Source of the DNA: Actinomortierella ambigua
Lineage: Eukaryota > Mortierellomycota > Mortierellomycetes > Mortierellales > Mortierellaceae
Direction: 5' to 3'
Assembly (NCBI GenBank): GCA_016098155.1
Contig: JAAAJB010000119.1
Span: forward strand, 1 to 64,000
Length of the DNA stretch: 64,000 nucleotides
Under the pieces are notes generated by a model that worked only from the letters and a program-made list of their open reading frames with translations, was not told where the DNA came from and did not search any database. Shown one piece after another: positions 23,927 through 33,959 of this stretch (within the stretch, counting starts at the first letter, position 1; every line of letters starts with the position of its first letter). The translations under genes and the position numbers were made by a program.

Positions 23927-25905
23927 CCCCCCCCCTTCAGGATCCGCGTGGTTCCAGGATGGCTCCCTGGCACCACGCTCTTGGCCACTCTTTTCACAAT
24001 TGCGTGCAAAGAAAAAAGAAGGGGCGCTGTACGAGAGCTGCTCATTGAGGCGGGGAGGGGGATTGACCTATAGATTGGAGGACTTGTATGAGTGAGGATG
24101 GGGAGGAGTCTAAAAGGCTTCTATTTTGCTTGCTGTGAGCCGATTATTGGGCAACAAAGGCCATTCACGCAGTGGAGGAGACGGGAGACAGCTGGTAAAT
24201 AAGCAGCTGGTTCTGTTGGGGCGCACTTCACAGCCATTTCTTTGCTTCGTTCACCCCCTTATTAGGCCTCATATGATAGGCGTGATTAGCAGACACGCAC
24301 GAACATGTGTATAGGTCATGGCCGATAACAGGGGGCATTTCTCCTTTCTCTCTCCCTCTCTCTCACACACACACTTTTTTGAGTGCCTGAGAAAGGTGGA
24401 TAGTTAGGGATGTTCACACGAGCATTGACAATAACGACGACAACAAAGTCGCGCATAATATTTGTTGCCTGTTTTCATAAAGCACAAGGAAGGTGGATCA
24501 GCAGTGCACAAAATGAGGGTGTCATCCGCCATAGGGTTTGTCTGCTTAACAAAAGGCGATCTCCTGGCCCCTTTGTCCTATTTGGGGAGGAGGTGTCTGG
24601 CTGTCTCACCATAGAAAGGGCTACTTCTCTCCTTATGTGCAAGGCAATTGTTGCCCGTGATGCAACCAAGCTTGAGCCAGCTTGCCACCCTTATAATGTT
24701 TCCGGCATTGCCGCAAAATTTTGAGTTGGATGCAGGAACAAGTTCCTCTCGATGTTGTCCAATGCCAAAGCAAAAACAATCCAACTCGGCGCAAAATGCA
24801 AAGAACCATAGGCATCTCGAAGTGTCCCTCGCAATAGTTATCGTTGGGGCGAGAGGGCACATTGGGCGACTTGAGGCTGACAGATCATTTGCAGTAGAGT
24901 GTAGTTATCTGTTCCGGTATCTGATGTTCATGTTGCTGGAGTTGGGAACTGCGCTAGGCTGATTTCAATCGCGCCAGTCTGTAGCCACACTGTCCAGCTG
25001 AACGCTGGGCCACCAGTAGTGTGTTTTACTGGACCCAACCAATGACAGCATCAGCAGCCCTCCAAGCAATGTATCCAATGAGACGAAAGTCAAAGAGATC
25101 ATTCAATATCTCGAAGCATTAGGGTGCAAAACTTGAGGGTGGCAATCCTATCGTTTGATCTCTAAAAGGTTTGGTCGTCCATCATGATCAGCTTTACAAA
25201 CAGACACATACAAGCAAAAGGTTGGATACAACGGATGGATCAACACGTGGAAACCTTTCCACTGATTCTCGAGCGATAGGCAATTCTTGGTCCGATCGTC
25301 ATCATATTTGCGCTCGTGGATGTGAAAAGCGAGAGGGAGTGTGAACGAATGGACATGAGTCTTTTATTCTCAGCCCACCTTCTAACGCCGCCTTGTTGTT
25401 TCTCGTGCTGTCTTGATTGTCTCTTGGAAAGATGAGGGACTTAGCAATGAACATGGCAGACATAGAAAGATACATGGTCGATTCTCGTCTGCGTCCTCTC
25501 CCCTTCACCCTCTCGCCCTCTCACCTCCCTTCCTCCGCTGCCTCCCACAGCCATGGCGGTGCTTTGTGATATGGTGCGCACCATATCATGAAAACGTGAG
25601 GATTCAAGGTGCGTGTGTGTATTCTTGCTATCGTACAGTCGATCATGAACTGAGGGCGGGGAGGGACATCAGCATTCCGCACGATACTCTGTTGACATGA
25701 CCTGTTGGTTGGCCCTGGTTTGGAGGAGTCCAAGGGCGTGCGCCATGTCCCTTGAAAGATGAATCTTTGCATGAGGCGTGGTGGCCTATTTTTTCTTTTA
25801 TCGATGATTGTTGATTGTTTGCTCCTGATCCAGATGAAGTGTTGGCAGGACGTTCCAATGTTTTTCTCCATCAGGCACGTACACATTTGCACACACATTA
25901 ACAAA

Positions 25906-25935
25906 CACACGCACACGCACACGCACACGCACACA
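25906..25935 (+). repeat. (CACACG)n microsatellite
   Basis: About five imperfect copies of CACACG. Another CA-rich stretch lies near 26535-26560. Confidence 0.85.
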
Positions 25936-27020
25936 ACTCTTGTGTTGAGGAGAGGCGTGATAGAGAGAAGATCAGCCGTTAAGACAGCTACTACCAAGGT
26001 TTTGGGGAAGGAGGTGTTGAGGGGAGCAGAACGGTGGACCCCGTTTATCGATCAATTTGGGTGTAACTCAACCAAGGTCAATTATTTGCATGACAGGGGG
26101 ACAAGGGGGGGGGGCCCTTCCTCACAGCATGATTGTCAGCGTGCTCTTGGAGAGACCGCGCCAAAAAAGAAAATCGTGAGAGAGGAGATTCTTTTTTGGG
26201 TCCGTTCACGCTCCCCCCTCCCTCCCTTCAGTTGCACATTTTCATATGACATTGACCTGTGCGCTCTTTGAATCGCGGATGAAAGGGGGGGGGGAGGATT
26301 GAATAGAGCAAAAGTCTATTCCAGTGATAGATAAGAAATAGGACACTGCAATTCAATCACGCATAATCAATAATACGTTCTCAGGTGCTGGACATGACCT
26401 TGCCTTCTAAAATCCTTCTCTACCTTGCCCTGCCCTTGTCCATGCCACCCACCACTGCCGCTGCTGCCTCTTGCCGGCTTGCTCCTTCAGGTCAAACCTT
26501 CCCTCTCCTCGCACCTCACACAGATTGACATACATATACACAACACACACACACACACATAGGCAAACATACACACAATTTCACACATCATCACAACACA
26601 AAAACTGGGCGCGGTTTGGGGTGGTGAATACGGGCCCAGCAGCGCCTGAAAGGGGAGGGGGGGAAGGGTACATACATCACCATCAGCTTCGTTATCACTC
26701 CCTATCGGCCATCTCAACCGGCAGGGATGAGGTGACGACTCTTCCATCCGCCCACGGCAAGCTAGGTGGGACATGGGTAGGCAGCCATCATCGTTGTCAT
26801 CATCAAAATGGTAGGGTTGGAGTAAGCAAGCAAGAGTGAGGTGAGGCGAGAGCGAGTATATGAGATTTGAGAGAGTGAGAGTGAGAAGGGGAGAGAGAGC
26901 ATGCATGTTTGCGCTGTTCTTTTCTTTTTTGAATTGTATTGACTAAGGCAATGATTTTCGTCGCCCAAACTATGGCGACAGTGTCTTGGGAGGTTGACTC
27001 CAAGCAAGACCCGTGTTGGT

Positions 27021-28915
27021 GCTCCATAAATACTCGGCCACTTTGGCCCGGCCTTTTTCTTTCTTTTTCCTCTTCCCTCTTTCTCCCTTTGCATTCTGTT
27101 TCGTTCAGCTCGCCACTTTTTCTCTCTTCCTCCCCACGCACCCATACCTCACACTCTTAAAGCTGCCAGCTTGTTTCAAAGGCATCACAGGATTTGCGCA
27201 CCTCTATCCATCTCATCCTTCCCACTTTCCTTGGCGCATCCTCTCACTTCTCCTTTCGCTCCGTCAAAAAAAAACATACCCCCTCCCCCCAACAAAACCT
27301 TTTTTTTTAGACGTTGAAGCATTCCTTTCATTCATTCTGCATTTCACCTTTTTATTATTTTTTTTGTTACGACCTTCCTCATTACCTGGTAAGCAAATCT
27401 CTTCCATTCTCGACACCGACAACACACACATTCTCTCTCTCTCTTTCTCCTCTCTCTCTCGCCCTTGTCTCGTATTTTCTTATCCGACACTGCTTTCTGT
27501 CTCCGCTCGCTGCTCTAAATTTCCTTTTGAAAGGCGCGACTTTTTTTTTTTTTTTTTTTTTTTTAATATTCATCCATCCGGGCATTGCCTCGGCCCTTTT
27601 GGCTATCGCTCATATGATTATTATCTCAACCTGCATGGGCATCTTCGACCAAGCCACCGCCCCCCTCTCTCTCTCTCTCCCCCCACTCGCTCTCTCCTGG
27701 TGACAAACAACACACGCATAGCAGCTACATCCAACTACTAGAATAGCAACATGAATGGGGCCCCTGCGTTTCCACCTTCTCATCCCGTAGAATGGAATGA
27801 CAGAAAAGAGAGGGCGGGAAAGTGCGGGGGTAAGCAAGGACTAGCTCCATGCAGCCCCTCCATGCCATATTCTCGCGGATTGGACACCCCTCACAACAAC
27901 AATCCCCGCTAGAGGACTGGCTACAATAATGGTAGCGTGTTCTCGAGGGGAGGAAAGGAGAGCATTGTGGTGAAGATGGTAATCATCCTCTCTCTTTCTC
28001 CCTTTCCCTCCTCCTCTACCACCCCCCTCCCCTTTCCCTCGAGTGCAAGGGCATGATATGTGGTGCATGTGTATGTGTGTAGATGTGTGCAAACCCAATA
28101 ATCCAAGTCTCGCACGCTTTCAGCGTTTACTTGTGAGAAAAAAAAGTCCGGTCCAGCCTAGCCCAGTCCACTCCACTTCTCTCGTTCGTCCCCCCTTCCC
28201 TTCCACACACAGACCATCGATTCAGCACGCAGCAGCCCTCCTCTTTTTTTCCACCTACATTCTGCACAAATCATTCTCTCTATACCCCCCCTCGCTTCCC
28301 CTCGCTTCTTTTTCCCTTCTCTTCGCTTCCCGCCCCCCTCCTCTTCCCTCCCTCTCTTCCTCCGAGTTGCCCTCAGAGTCGCTATTCCTCTCTCTCTCTC
28401 TTTCTCTGTCTCTCTCGTTGGGATGACCGTTAAACTGCACCGAGAACAAGAGAGAGAGAGGGGAAAGGGCGAGCTGGGGAAAAGAGAATTCATATCCTCG
28501 ATTGTGCAAGGTCCTTTGGCCTCTCGCGTTGCTTGCTTGGATAGATTGGTGTGCGTGGGTGGATGGGCATATTTTTTGGTCATTGGTCATTGCCACCCCC
28601 TGTCCTCCGCATGCCCGCGATCCCTATTGTTTCCCCATGTCCTCACTCCCATACTTTCCTCTTTTTCTCGCTCTTTTCTCCCGCTCCCTTCCCTTCCCCT
28701 CTCAGAGCGTGCACATGCTTTCCCTCGTCATGCTTTCCTCTCCCTACTTTTTGTGCAAAACAGTTGAAGATCTCTCCTCCTTTTTTTCGCTTTTTCTTTT
28801 GATGTTCCTCTCAACCTGCCCTTCTAACCCTCTTCTGTCTGTTCTGTCTTTCTGCTCTCCTCTCCTTGCTTCTTGCTCATTCTCATTTCTCGTCTCATTC
28901 AGTTAAATACTCATA
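27021..28915 (+). promoter_or_regulatory. pyrimidine-rich leader and probable leader intron of perilipin gene
   Basis: A TATA-like CATAAATA (about 27026) is followed by an almost purely C/T-rich strand. A strong donor CCTG|GTAAGC lies at 27389. A polypyrimidine acceptor TCATTCAG ends at 28902, 13 nt before the perilipin ATG. This suggests transcription from about 27.05 kb with a 1.5-kb leader intron (27389-28902). The 242-codon open frame across 27013-27741 translates to a Ser/Leu/Phe/Pro mix and is a result of the C/T bias. This is inferred from sequence only. Confidence 0.4.
27541..27564 (+). repeat. T24 homopolymer
   Basis: Uninterrupted run of 24 T inside the proposed leader intron. Confidence 0.9.
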
Positions 28916-30475
28916 ATGACCAAGAAGAACAAGGCTCCCGCTGCCGCTGCCGCGCGCCCCGCCCCTGTCCGCCGCGACTCTTCCGACTCGGACAACTCGG
29001 ACGTCGAGGACCGCCAGCACTCGCGCACGTCCACTTCGTCGGTTGAGGAGGAGCACATCAAGTCCAATGGACATGCTGCCCGCCCCGCCACCACCAACAC
29101 CACCGCCACCTCGAACGGCCCTGCTGCCACCGAGGCCAATGGTACTGCCTCCTCGGGCTTCATCGCAAAGGTTGCTGCCATTCCCTTTGTGCACGACTCG
29201 GTTTCAACACTGACCTCGTACGCCAAGGACAACAAGTACGGCAAGTATGCGATCGACACGGCTGGCTCTGCCGCCCTGACAGTCTCAAAGTACACTGAGC
29301 CCGTCCAAAAGACCCTGCAGCCTCATCTGCAGCCCCACATCAACAAGGTCGATGAGCTTGCGACAAAGTCGCTGGAGTACGTCGAGCACAAGTTCCCCAT
29401 CGTGGTCAAGCCCACGGCAGAGATCGTGACGCAGGTCAAGAGGCCCATTGTCTACGTCGAAGAGTCCTCCAAGAACGCCTATACCCAGCTCCAAACGACT
29501 ATTGATGCCCGTGTCACGACCCCTGTCAAGTCAGTCACCAGCAACATTGCCTCCAAGGCCAATGCTACCCGTACTCAGATCACCAACGCTGCCACGACCA
29601 CCGTCACCAGCATCCAGACGGCTGCCACGACCACTGCCACCAACATCCAGAACCGTGCCAGCACCACCGCCAACACTGTTGCCCAGGGCATCAACACCCG
29701 TGCCGTGCCTCTGGTCGATGGTATCGAAAAGGTCGTCGACCACTACCTGCCAGCAGAAGAGGACACAAAACCCTCTCCTCAATCGAACCAGGCTGCGCGT
29801 GTGGTCGAACTTAGCCGCTCGGTGTCGACCCGCGTTGCCCGCAAGGTGACCTCGTCGCCGATTGTCCAGGATGGCCGCCGCCGTGTCGAGACGAATGCGA
29901 CAATTAACAAGTCCAAGGAGTCTGTCCAGCAGCTCAATGCTCGCCTGGTGGCCTTGACTGAAACGCTTCGCCTGCAGGCGAAGGAGTTGCAGGAGAACGT
30001 CTCCAAGATCCCCGGCGATGCGTCGACGGCAGTGCACGCTCGTGTGCATACGCTGAACAGCGCCGTCCTGGCGGAGCTGGACTCGCTGTCGGTGTACCTG
30101 CGCGAGAAGAGCCCTTCGCTGCCCGAGTCTGTCCAGCGCCGCCTGGAACCCTTGAAGACCTTTGTCACTGACCGCTATGTGACGGTCAAGGGTGAGCTGG
30201 CCAAGAAGGATGTCACGCTCCTCCAGAAGGCACGCAACATTCTGCAGCTGACCACGGAGGAGACGCTGCCCATCCTGCAGAATGCTGCCAAGGATATTCA
30301 CGAGTCGTTGCTTTCGTACCAGGTTGCTGCCCAGGAGAACATCCACAAGGGCATCACCAAGGCCAAGGAGGTCAACTCGTCCGTCGTTACCAAGGCTCAG
30401 GACCTTACCTCTGCCATTCAGGCTACCGCTTACCGTGTCTACCACGGTGCCCATGTCATTGTTGTTGGCAAGTAA
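28916..30475 (+). CDS. perilipin-family lipid-droplet protein
   Basis: Single coding exon, 519 aa. The N-terminal 80 residues are disordered and Ala/Ser/Asn-rich. A PAT-like domain follows (about 82-190): IPFVHDSVSTLTSYAKDN, then LQPHLQPHINKVDELATKSL and VEHKFPIVVKPTAEIV. This matches the vertebrate perilipin order of LP(L/F)V, a helix, then KLEPQI...ANEYACRGLDKLEE-x-LP. Next come long Thr/Ala-rich amphipathic 11-mer-like repeats (about 195-260), of the type that binds lipid-droplet surfaces. The C-terminal helical part resembles the four-helix region of mammalian perilipins. Family role: coats triacylglycerol droplets and controls lipolysis. The start is the first ATG after a good splice acceptor. 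The 361-codon ORF on the other strand is a shadow. It fits an oleaginous fungus. Confidence 0.82.
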   Translation: MTKKNKAPAAAAARPAPVRRDSSDSDNSDVEDRQHSRTSTSSVEEEHIKSNGHAARPATTNTTATSNGPAATEANGTASSGFIAKVAAIPFVHDSVSTLTSYAKDNKYGKYAIDTAGSAALTVSKYTEPVQKTLQPHLQPHINKVDELATKSLEYVEHKFPIVVKPTAEIVTQVKRPIVYVEESSKNAYTQLQTTIDARVTTPVKSVTSNIASKANATRTQITNAATTTVTSIQTAATTTATNIQNRASTTANTVAQGINTRAVPLVDGIEKVVDHYLPAEEDTKPSPQSNQAARVVELSRSVSTRVARKVTSSPIVQDGRRRVETNATINKSKESVQQLNARLVALTETLRLQAKELQENVSKIPGDASTAVHARVHTLNSAVLAELDSLSVYLREKSPSLPESVQRRLEPLKTFVTDRYVTVKGELAKKDVTLLQKARNILQLTTEETLPILQNAAKDIHESLLSYQVAAQENIHKGITKAKEVNSSVVTKAQDLTSAIQATAYRVYHGAHVIVVGK

Positions 30476-32431
30476 AGAAACACAATTCAAGCGAGTAAAA
30501 GAAGAACAAAAAAAAAATAAAAATATAGTCATGAACAAGAAAAAAAATCCCCCCCCCCCAAGAAAAAAAACCACCAACAAACTTGCCAAACAACCCTTCA
30601 CTACGAGTCCCACCACTCACTGCACGACACATTGTCGACCAAAAAATAAAGCGCTATGAATCATTCGTGTCAGTGAACCTCCAAGTGGAAAGAAAATCTG
30701 TTATCATCTTTGGCACATACCATTCCTAAATAATATGCCCTAAAAGTGACAGAGGAATGCTTTCAAGTCAGTATACCTGTCGACCTGTCAGGGTTCTGAC
30801 TTGCCATTGGATGCCACCGCTATTTTTCTGACCATAGTCACCTTCATGGTCTTGTCGTCACCCATCGTTTGTCACTTGCGACTATGACCAGGATGGCAAA
30901 GAGGCGGTGCGACGAAACTGTGCCTAGACAACTTGGCGGAAGCGTGTTAGCGGCTCAAATGACGCACAAGGCTTGCAGCTCCTGCTGCGAGCATGCACTT
31001 TATTTCCTCTATCCAAAACTCACATCATCCAACTTGCATCCCTTTCCCCCCACCATTGAAAAACAACAACTCTACTTCATTCTCCATTCTGCCATCCAGG
31101 TACGCTTCCATGCCATGAACATCTACACGATGTCTCACCCTTGGCTGTCACCAAGAGCAAGGAGGAGCGCTATGGGCTTGGGATACCATAAACTCCGCGT
31201 GAATTCTGGAGAGTGGTTTGGCAAACAGTGCCTTGGAGCCAACTTGCGAGTCGGCCCTCAACACCCCTCAGTACACCTCTTATACCCGCATTCAATATTA
31301 CCGCCATGATATGGACGTTCTTGAAAGGACGCTTGTCTTGCAAAAAGGCGTGTCAGTTCTTCTAGGATTGGACTTGCCCCCCCTTTTGATCTATCTTGAC
31401 GGCTTGTGGGGGGCACGCTAGCGTTGATGGAATGACAGCTGGGATCAAGATAGCAATGGGAGCACAGGTGGGACCAGTGCCTCTTGATGTCCACTGGTAG
31501 GGAAGAGGATGGAAGATGCAAGTTTTATGTCCTTGCCAAGAGCGAGAGATACCCCGGTCCGGCTCTTCCTCTCTCTTTCATGCTCCTTTTGTTCGTACTT
31601 CCCTTTGTTCTAATCTTTGCATCTGTGTCATGGCTCAACAAGCCAGGCAAGGCAACAGAGAAGAAGCAAGCAAGGATTGTTTACCTCTCCCTTTTTTTTT
31701 TGTCTCTTTAATGGGAGCTCCCGCCCCTCCCTTTTTTTTTGGTGATAATTCTTGGCCGCCTTTTTCTTGTTTGAAAATTAGCGGATACAACAGCTAGACT
31801 TCGTTTCAGCAAACACCGTCGGGGCACAGAGACAGCACGTCCTAACGGGAACTTTGAAGATGCAGGGGAGAGGAGAGAACTTGTACTACTCTTTGTTTTG
31901 GATTTTAGGGATGCGTTCTCGCCTCCCCCCACCCCTTTCTCTCCCCCCACTCACCTACCCCTATCTGAGCAGCCCTCATATGCCTTTCCAGCCATCGCCG
32001 AGCACGATGGTGCTATCCGCGACGTTGCTTACGGAGTACTCGGTATTGGGAATAATAGTGGTGGAACAAGAGATCACCCACGCGCACACCACCACGAGAG
32101 AAAAGAAATAAGCGCAGGGACTTTCAGGTTCTTCCCGTTTCTTGGCACGGCTCATGATGTCTCAACAATCGCACCTGATTTTGATTTTGATATCATATAA
32201 TCTCCTTTCCTGTCCTCCCTTCCTTCCCCTCGCTTCATAGCGTCAGTGCGCACATGGGTTGTTTTCGCTTGGTGCGGAAAGTGTGTGATAATTGATATTT
32301 AAAAACCACTCACCATACTTTTTTCTTTTCTGGCAATTATCCTTCACCTCTAGATAATACCCTTTTGACAACGATCCAGTCACATCTCACCCCACAGCAG
32401 GATAAAAAAACAGAGCAAACTACATACAACC
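30476..32431. other. intergenic perilipin-dynein light chain
   Basis: About 2 kb. A-rich with a C run just after the perilipin stop (30509-30570), then pyrimidine tracts and short unsupported frames such as 30869-31309. No gene or RNA is recognised. Two G/C-skewed tracts with runs of 9-10 T (31689-31740) lie mid-way. Confidence 0.5.
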
Positions 32432-32853
32432 ATGGTGGACCTTCGACCAACAATCAAGAATGCCGACATGACGGAGGAGATGCAGCAGGAGGCTGTTGAG
32501 TGTGCTCTGCGTGCATTTGACAAGTACACGGTTGAGAAGGATGTGGCGGCATACATGAAGAAGTACTTTGATCAAAAATACGGATCGACATGGCACTGCA
32601 TTGTCGGACGAAACTTTGGAAGCTATGTCACCCATGGTAAGGAAACTGGAGAGATCCCCTTATTTTTTCTTTACGCGCCTTCCATTGGGGGGGGGGATGT
32701 CTTGTCTTTTGGGGAATGCAAGTCTTTTTTGCTGAATCGCTAACATTGTTTGTTCATTCTTTTGCCTCTCATGGATGATATGTGATAGAAACCAAGCATT
32801 TCATCTACTTTTACATGGATCAGATTGCTATCCTCCTTTTCAAGAGCGGTTAA
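32432..32853 (+). CDS. DYN2: LC8-type dynein light chain
   Basis: Two exons, 32432-32636 and 32789-32853 (intron 152 nt), giving exactly the family's usual 89 aa. Landmarks: [18 protein letters not shown], the [20 protein letters not shown] core, and the terminal [21 protein letters not shown], which is nearly invariant from yeast to human. The intron splits the Glu codon of HETKH. Role: homodimeric hub that binds short linear motifs in the dynein intermediate chain and many other partners; in fungi it serves dynein motors and nuclear pores. Cytosolic. No unusual features. Confidence 0.97.
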
Positions 32854-33250
32854 AATTGAGGATCCTATATCACCCTCACCATGCTTCTAATGTTTTGATC
32901 CATTCTCACGCTGATCAATTGACCCCTCCCCTCCAAGCCAAATATACCGCTTTTTTCTTTCTTTCTCGCCACATCAATCCAATGCATACCACTCTTTGCC
33001 TCGTAAGTAGGGTGGGCCTTTTTTTTGTGTTGAACAAGGATGTCATTTGATTGATGGTACAGTCTATGCTGAGCAGAAAAAAGAAGACGGAGGAAGAAAA
33101 AAAACAAATAGGAGAAGGAAAACCGGGGGGGTGAAGAGGAGAGGGCGAGATCCGGATCCAGTGTGATAAGTGCGAGATGATGTGGATGATGATGGTGATG
33201 ATGGTGATGATTATGGGAAGAAAGAGAGGGCGGGGGAGAGTGTTGATTGA
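32854..33250. other. convergent spacer DYN2 / uL23m
   Basis: 397 bp between convergent stops. It holds an A-rich stretch near 33080-33115 and a GATGATG-type tandem repeat at 33177-33225 close to the uL23m stop. No gene. Confidence 0.6.
33177..33225 (+). repeat. (GATGGT/GATGAT) tandem repeat
   Basis: Imperfect short tandem copies of GATGATG and GATGGT in the 3' flank of the mitochondrial ribosomal protein gene. Confidence 0.75.
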
Positions 33251-33730
33251 TTATGCTGATGCCTCGGTAGTCTTTCCAGTCGACGTGCTGTCAGCAGAAG
33301 TGGCAGCCTCCTGCTTCTTGGCGGCTTGGACATCATGGTCAGGGCGGATGCGCCAGCCCTTGAGGCGGTGCATGAAACGAACACGTTCCTCTTGAGCGTG
33401 TTGAATACCAAAGGTCTCAGAGTCGGGTGCTTCGGGCCAGGTGAAAGCGTCGCCGTCGTAAGTGACGATGGCCTTTTTGAATTTGGGGCGTTTGGGGATG
33501 GTGTTGTTGCCGACGCCGGCAATTTTGACGGGCATGTTGGCGGTACGGACGGTTTGGACATTGATGTTGTAGATGTTGCGAAGGTAGGACTTGAGGTCCA
33601 TCTTGTTCATGGCGGGGGGCACACGGAAGGTAAGGGTGTTGGAGGTGGTGGGGACATTGGGGCCGTTCCGGACGAGCTTGATGATTTGGGAGGGGAAATA
33701 GATCTTTTTTAATCCTTCCTTGAACGACAT
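33251..33730 (-). CDS. MRPL23: mitochondrial large-subunit ribosomal protein uL23m
   Basis: Single exon, 159 aa. The frame is open further upstream, but MSFKEGLKKIYFPSQIIKLVR at 33730 is the natural start, since the L23 fold begins there and upstream residues look like promoter-region chance. L23 signature: FRVPPAMNKMDLKSYLRNIYNINVQTVRT, the conserved strand-helix-strand of bacterial L23 and yeast Mrp20. The C-terminus runs through an RMHRLKGWRIRPDHD stretch to an Ala/Ser/Thr-rich tail. Role: sits near the exit of the mitochondrial ribosomal tunnel. The import signal is probably internal to the basic N-terminus. It shares a 229-bp divergent promoter with eIF2B-gamma. Confidence 0.88.
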   Translation of the reverse strand: MSFKEGLKKIYFPSQIIKLVRNGPNVPTTSNTLTFRVPPAMNKMDLKSYLRNIYNINVQTVRTANMPVKIAGVGNNTIPKRPKFKKAIVTYDGDAFTWPEAPDSETFGIQHAQEERVRFMHRLKGWRIRPDHDVQAAKKQEAATSADSTSTGKTTEASA

Positions 33731-33959
33731 GGTGGGTATGTATGTAGGGGTGGTTTGAATGCAAAGGAAAACGCTACTGATTCGAACGACAAGGGACTTC
33801 CTCCGAACACACAGTGCGCCTTTGCAACATGCAGTGAGAGTGACTGTTTCTCTGTCAACACAACCAACCCCTAAGTCACAACCGGAAATTTGTAGTGTGA
33901 GTCGTCTTTTATCGCATTGACCTTTCGAGCACCAACCTTCACACACCTTCACCAACAAC

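Larger units (their letters stand above)
13808..27020. other. 13-kb gene-poor region
   Basis: No ORF here is recognisable, and the open frames overlap on both strands with low-complexity translations. Content: A/T runs of about 20-24 nt (15373-15394, 16541-16561, 21102-21123), pyrimidine tracts (16270-16410, 18075-18120), CATGG repeats near 15889, a perfect 18-bp palindrome at 19586-19603, and CA-type repeats (25906-25935, 26535-26560). No tRNA or rRNA is recognised. It may contain non-coding transcripts, distal regulatory DNA or genes with very short exons. Two short frames (22864-23103 plus and 23675-23926 minus) look slightly more protein-like than the rest. Confidence 0.6.

Noticed and set aside
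27013..27741. 242-codon plus-strand ORF rich in Ser, Leu, Phe and Pro
   Set aside because: Product of a C/T-only strand, interpreted as leader sequence.
29531..30616. 361-codon minus-strand ORF
   Set aside because: Antisense shadow of the perilipin-family gene with a Leu/Gly/Arg-biased translation and no domain.
33177..33225. GATGATG repeat considered as a CRISPR-like or origin array
   Set aside because: No spacer structure; a plain short tandem repeat in a 3' flank.
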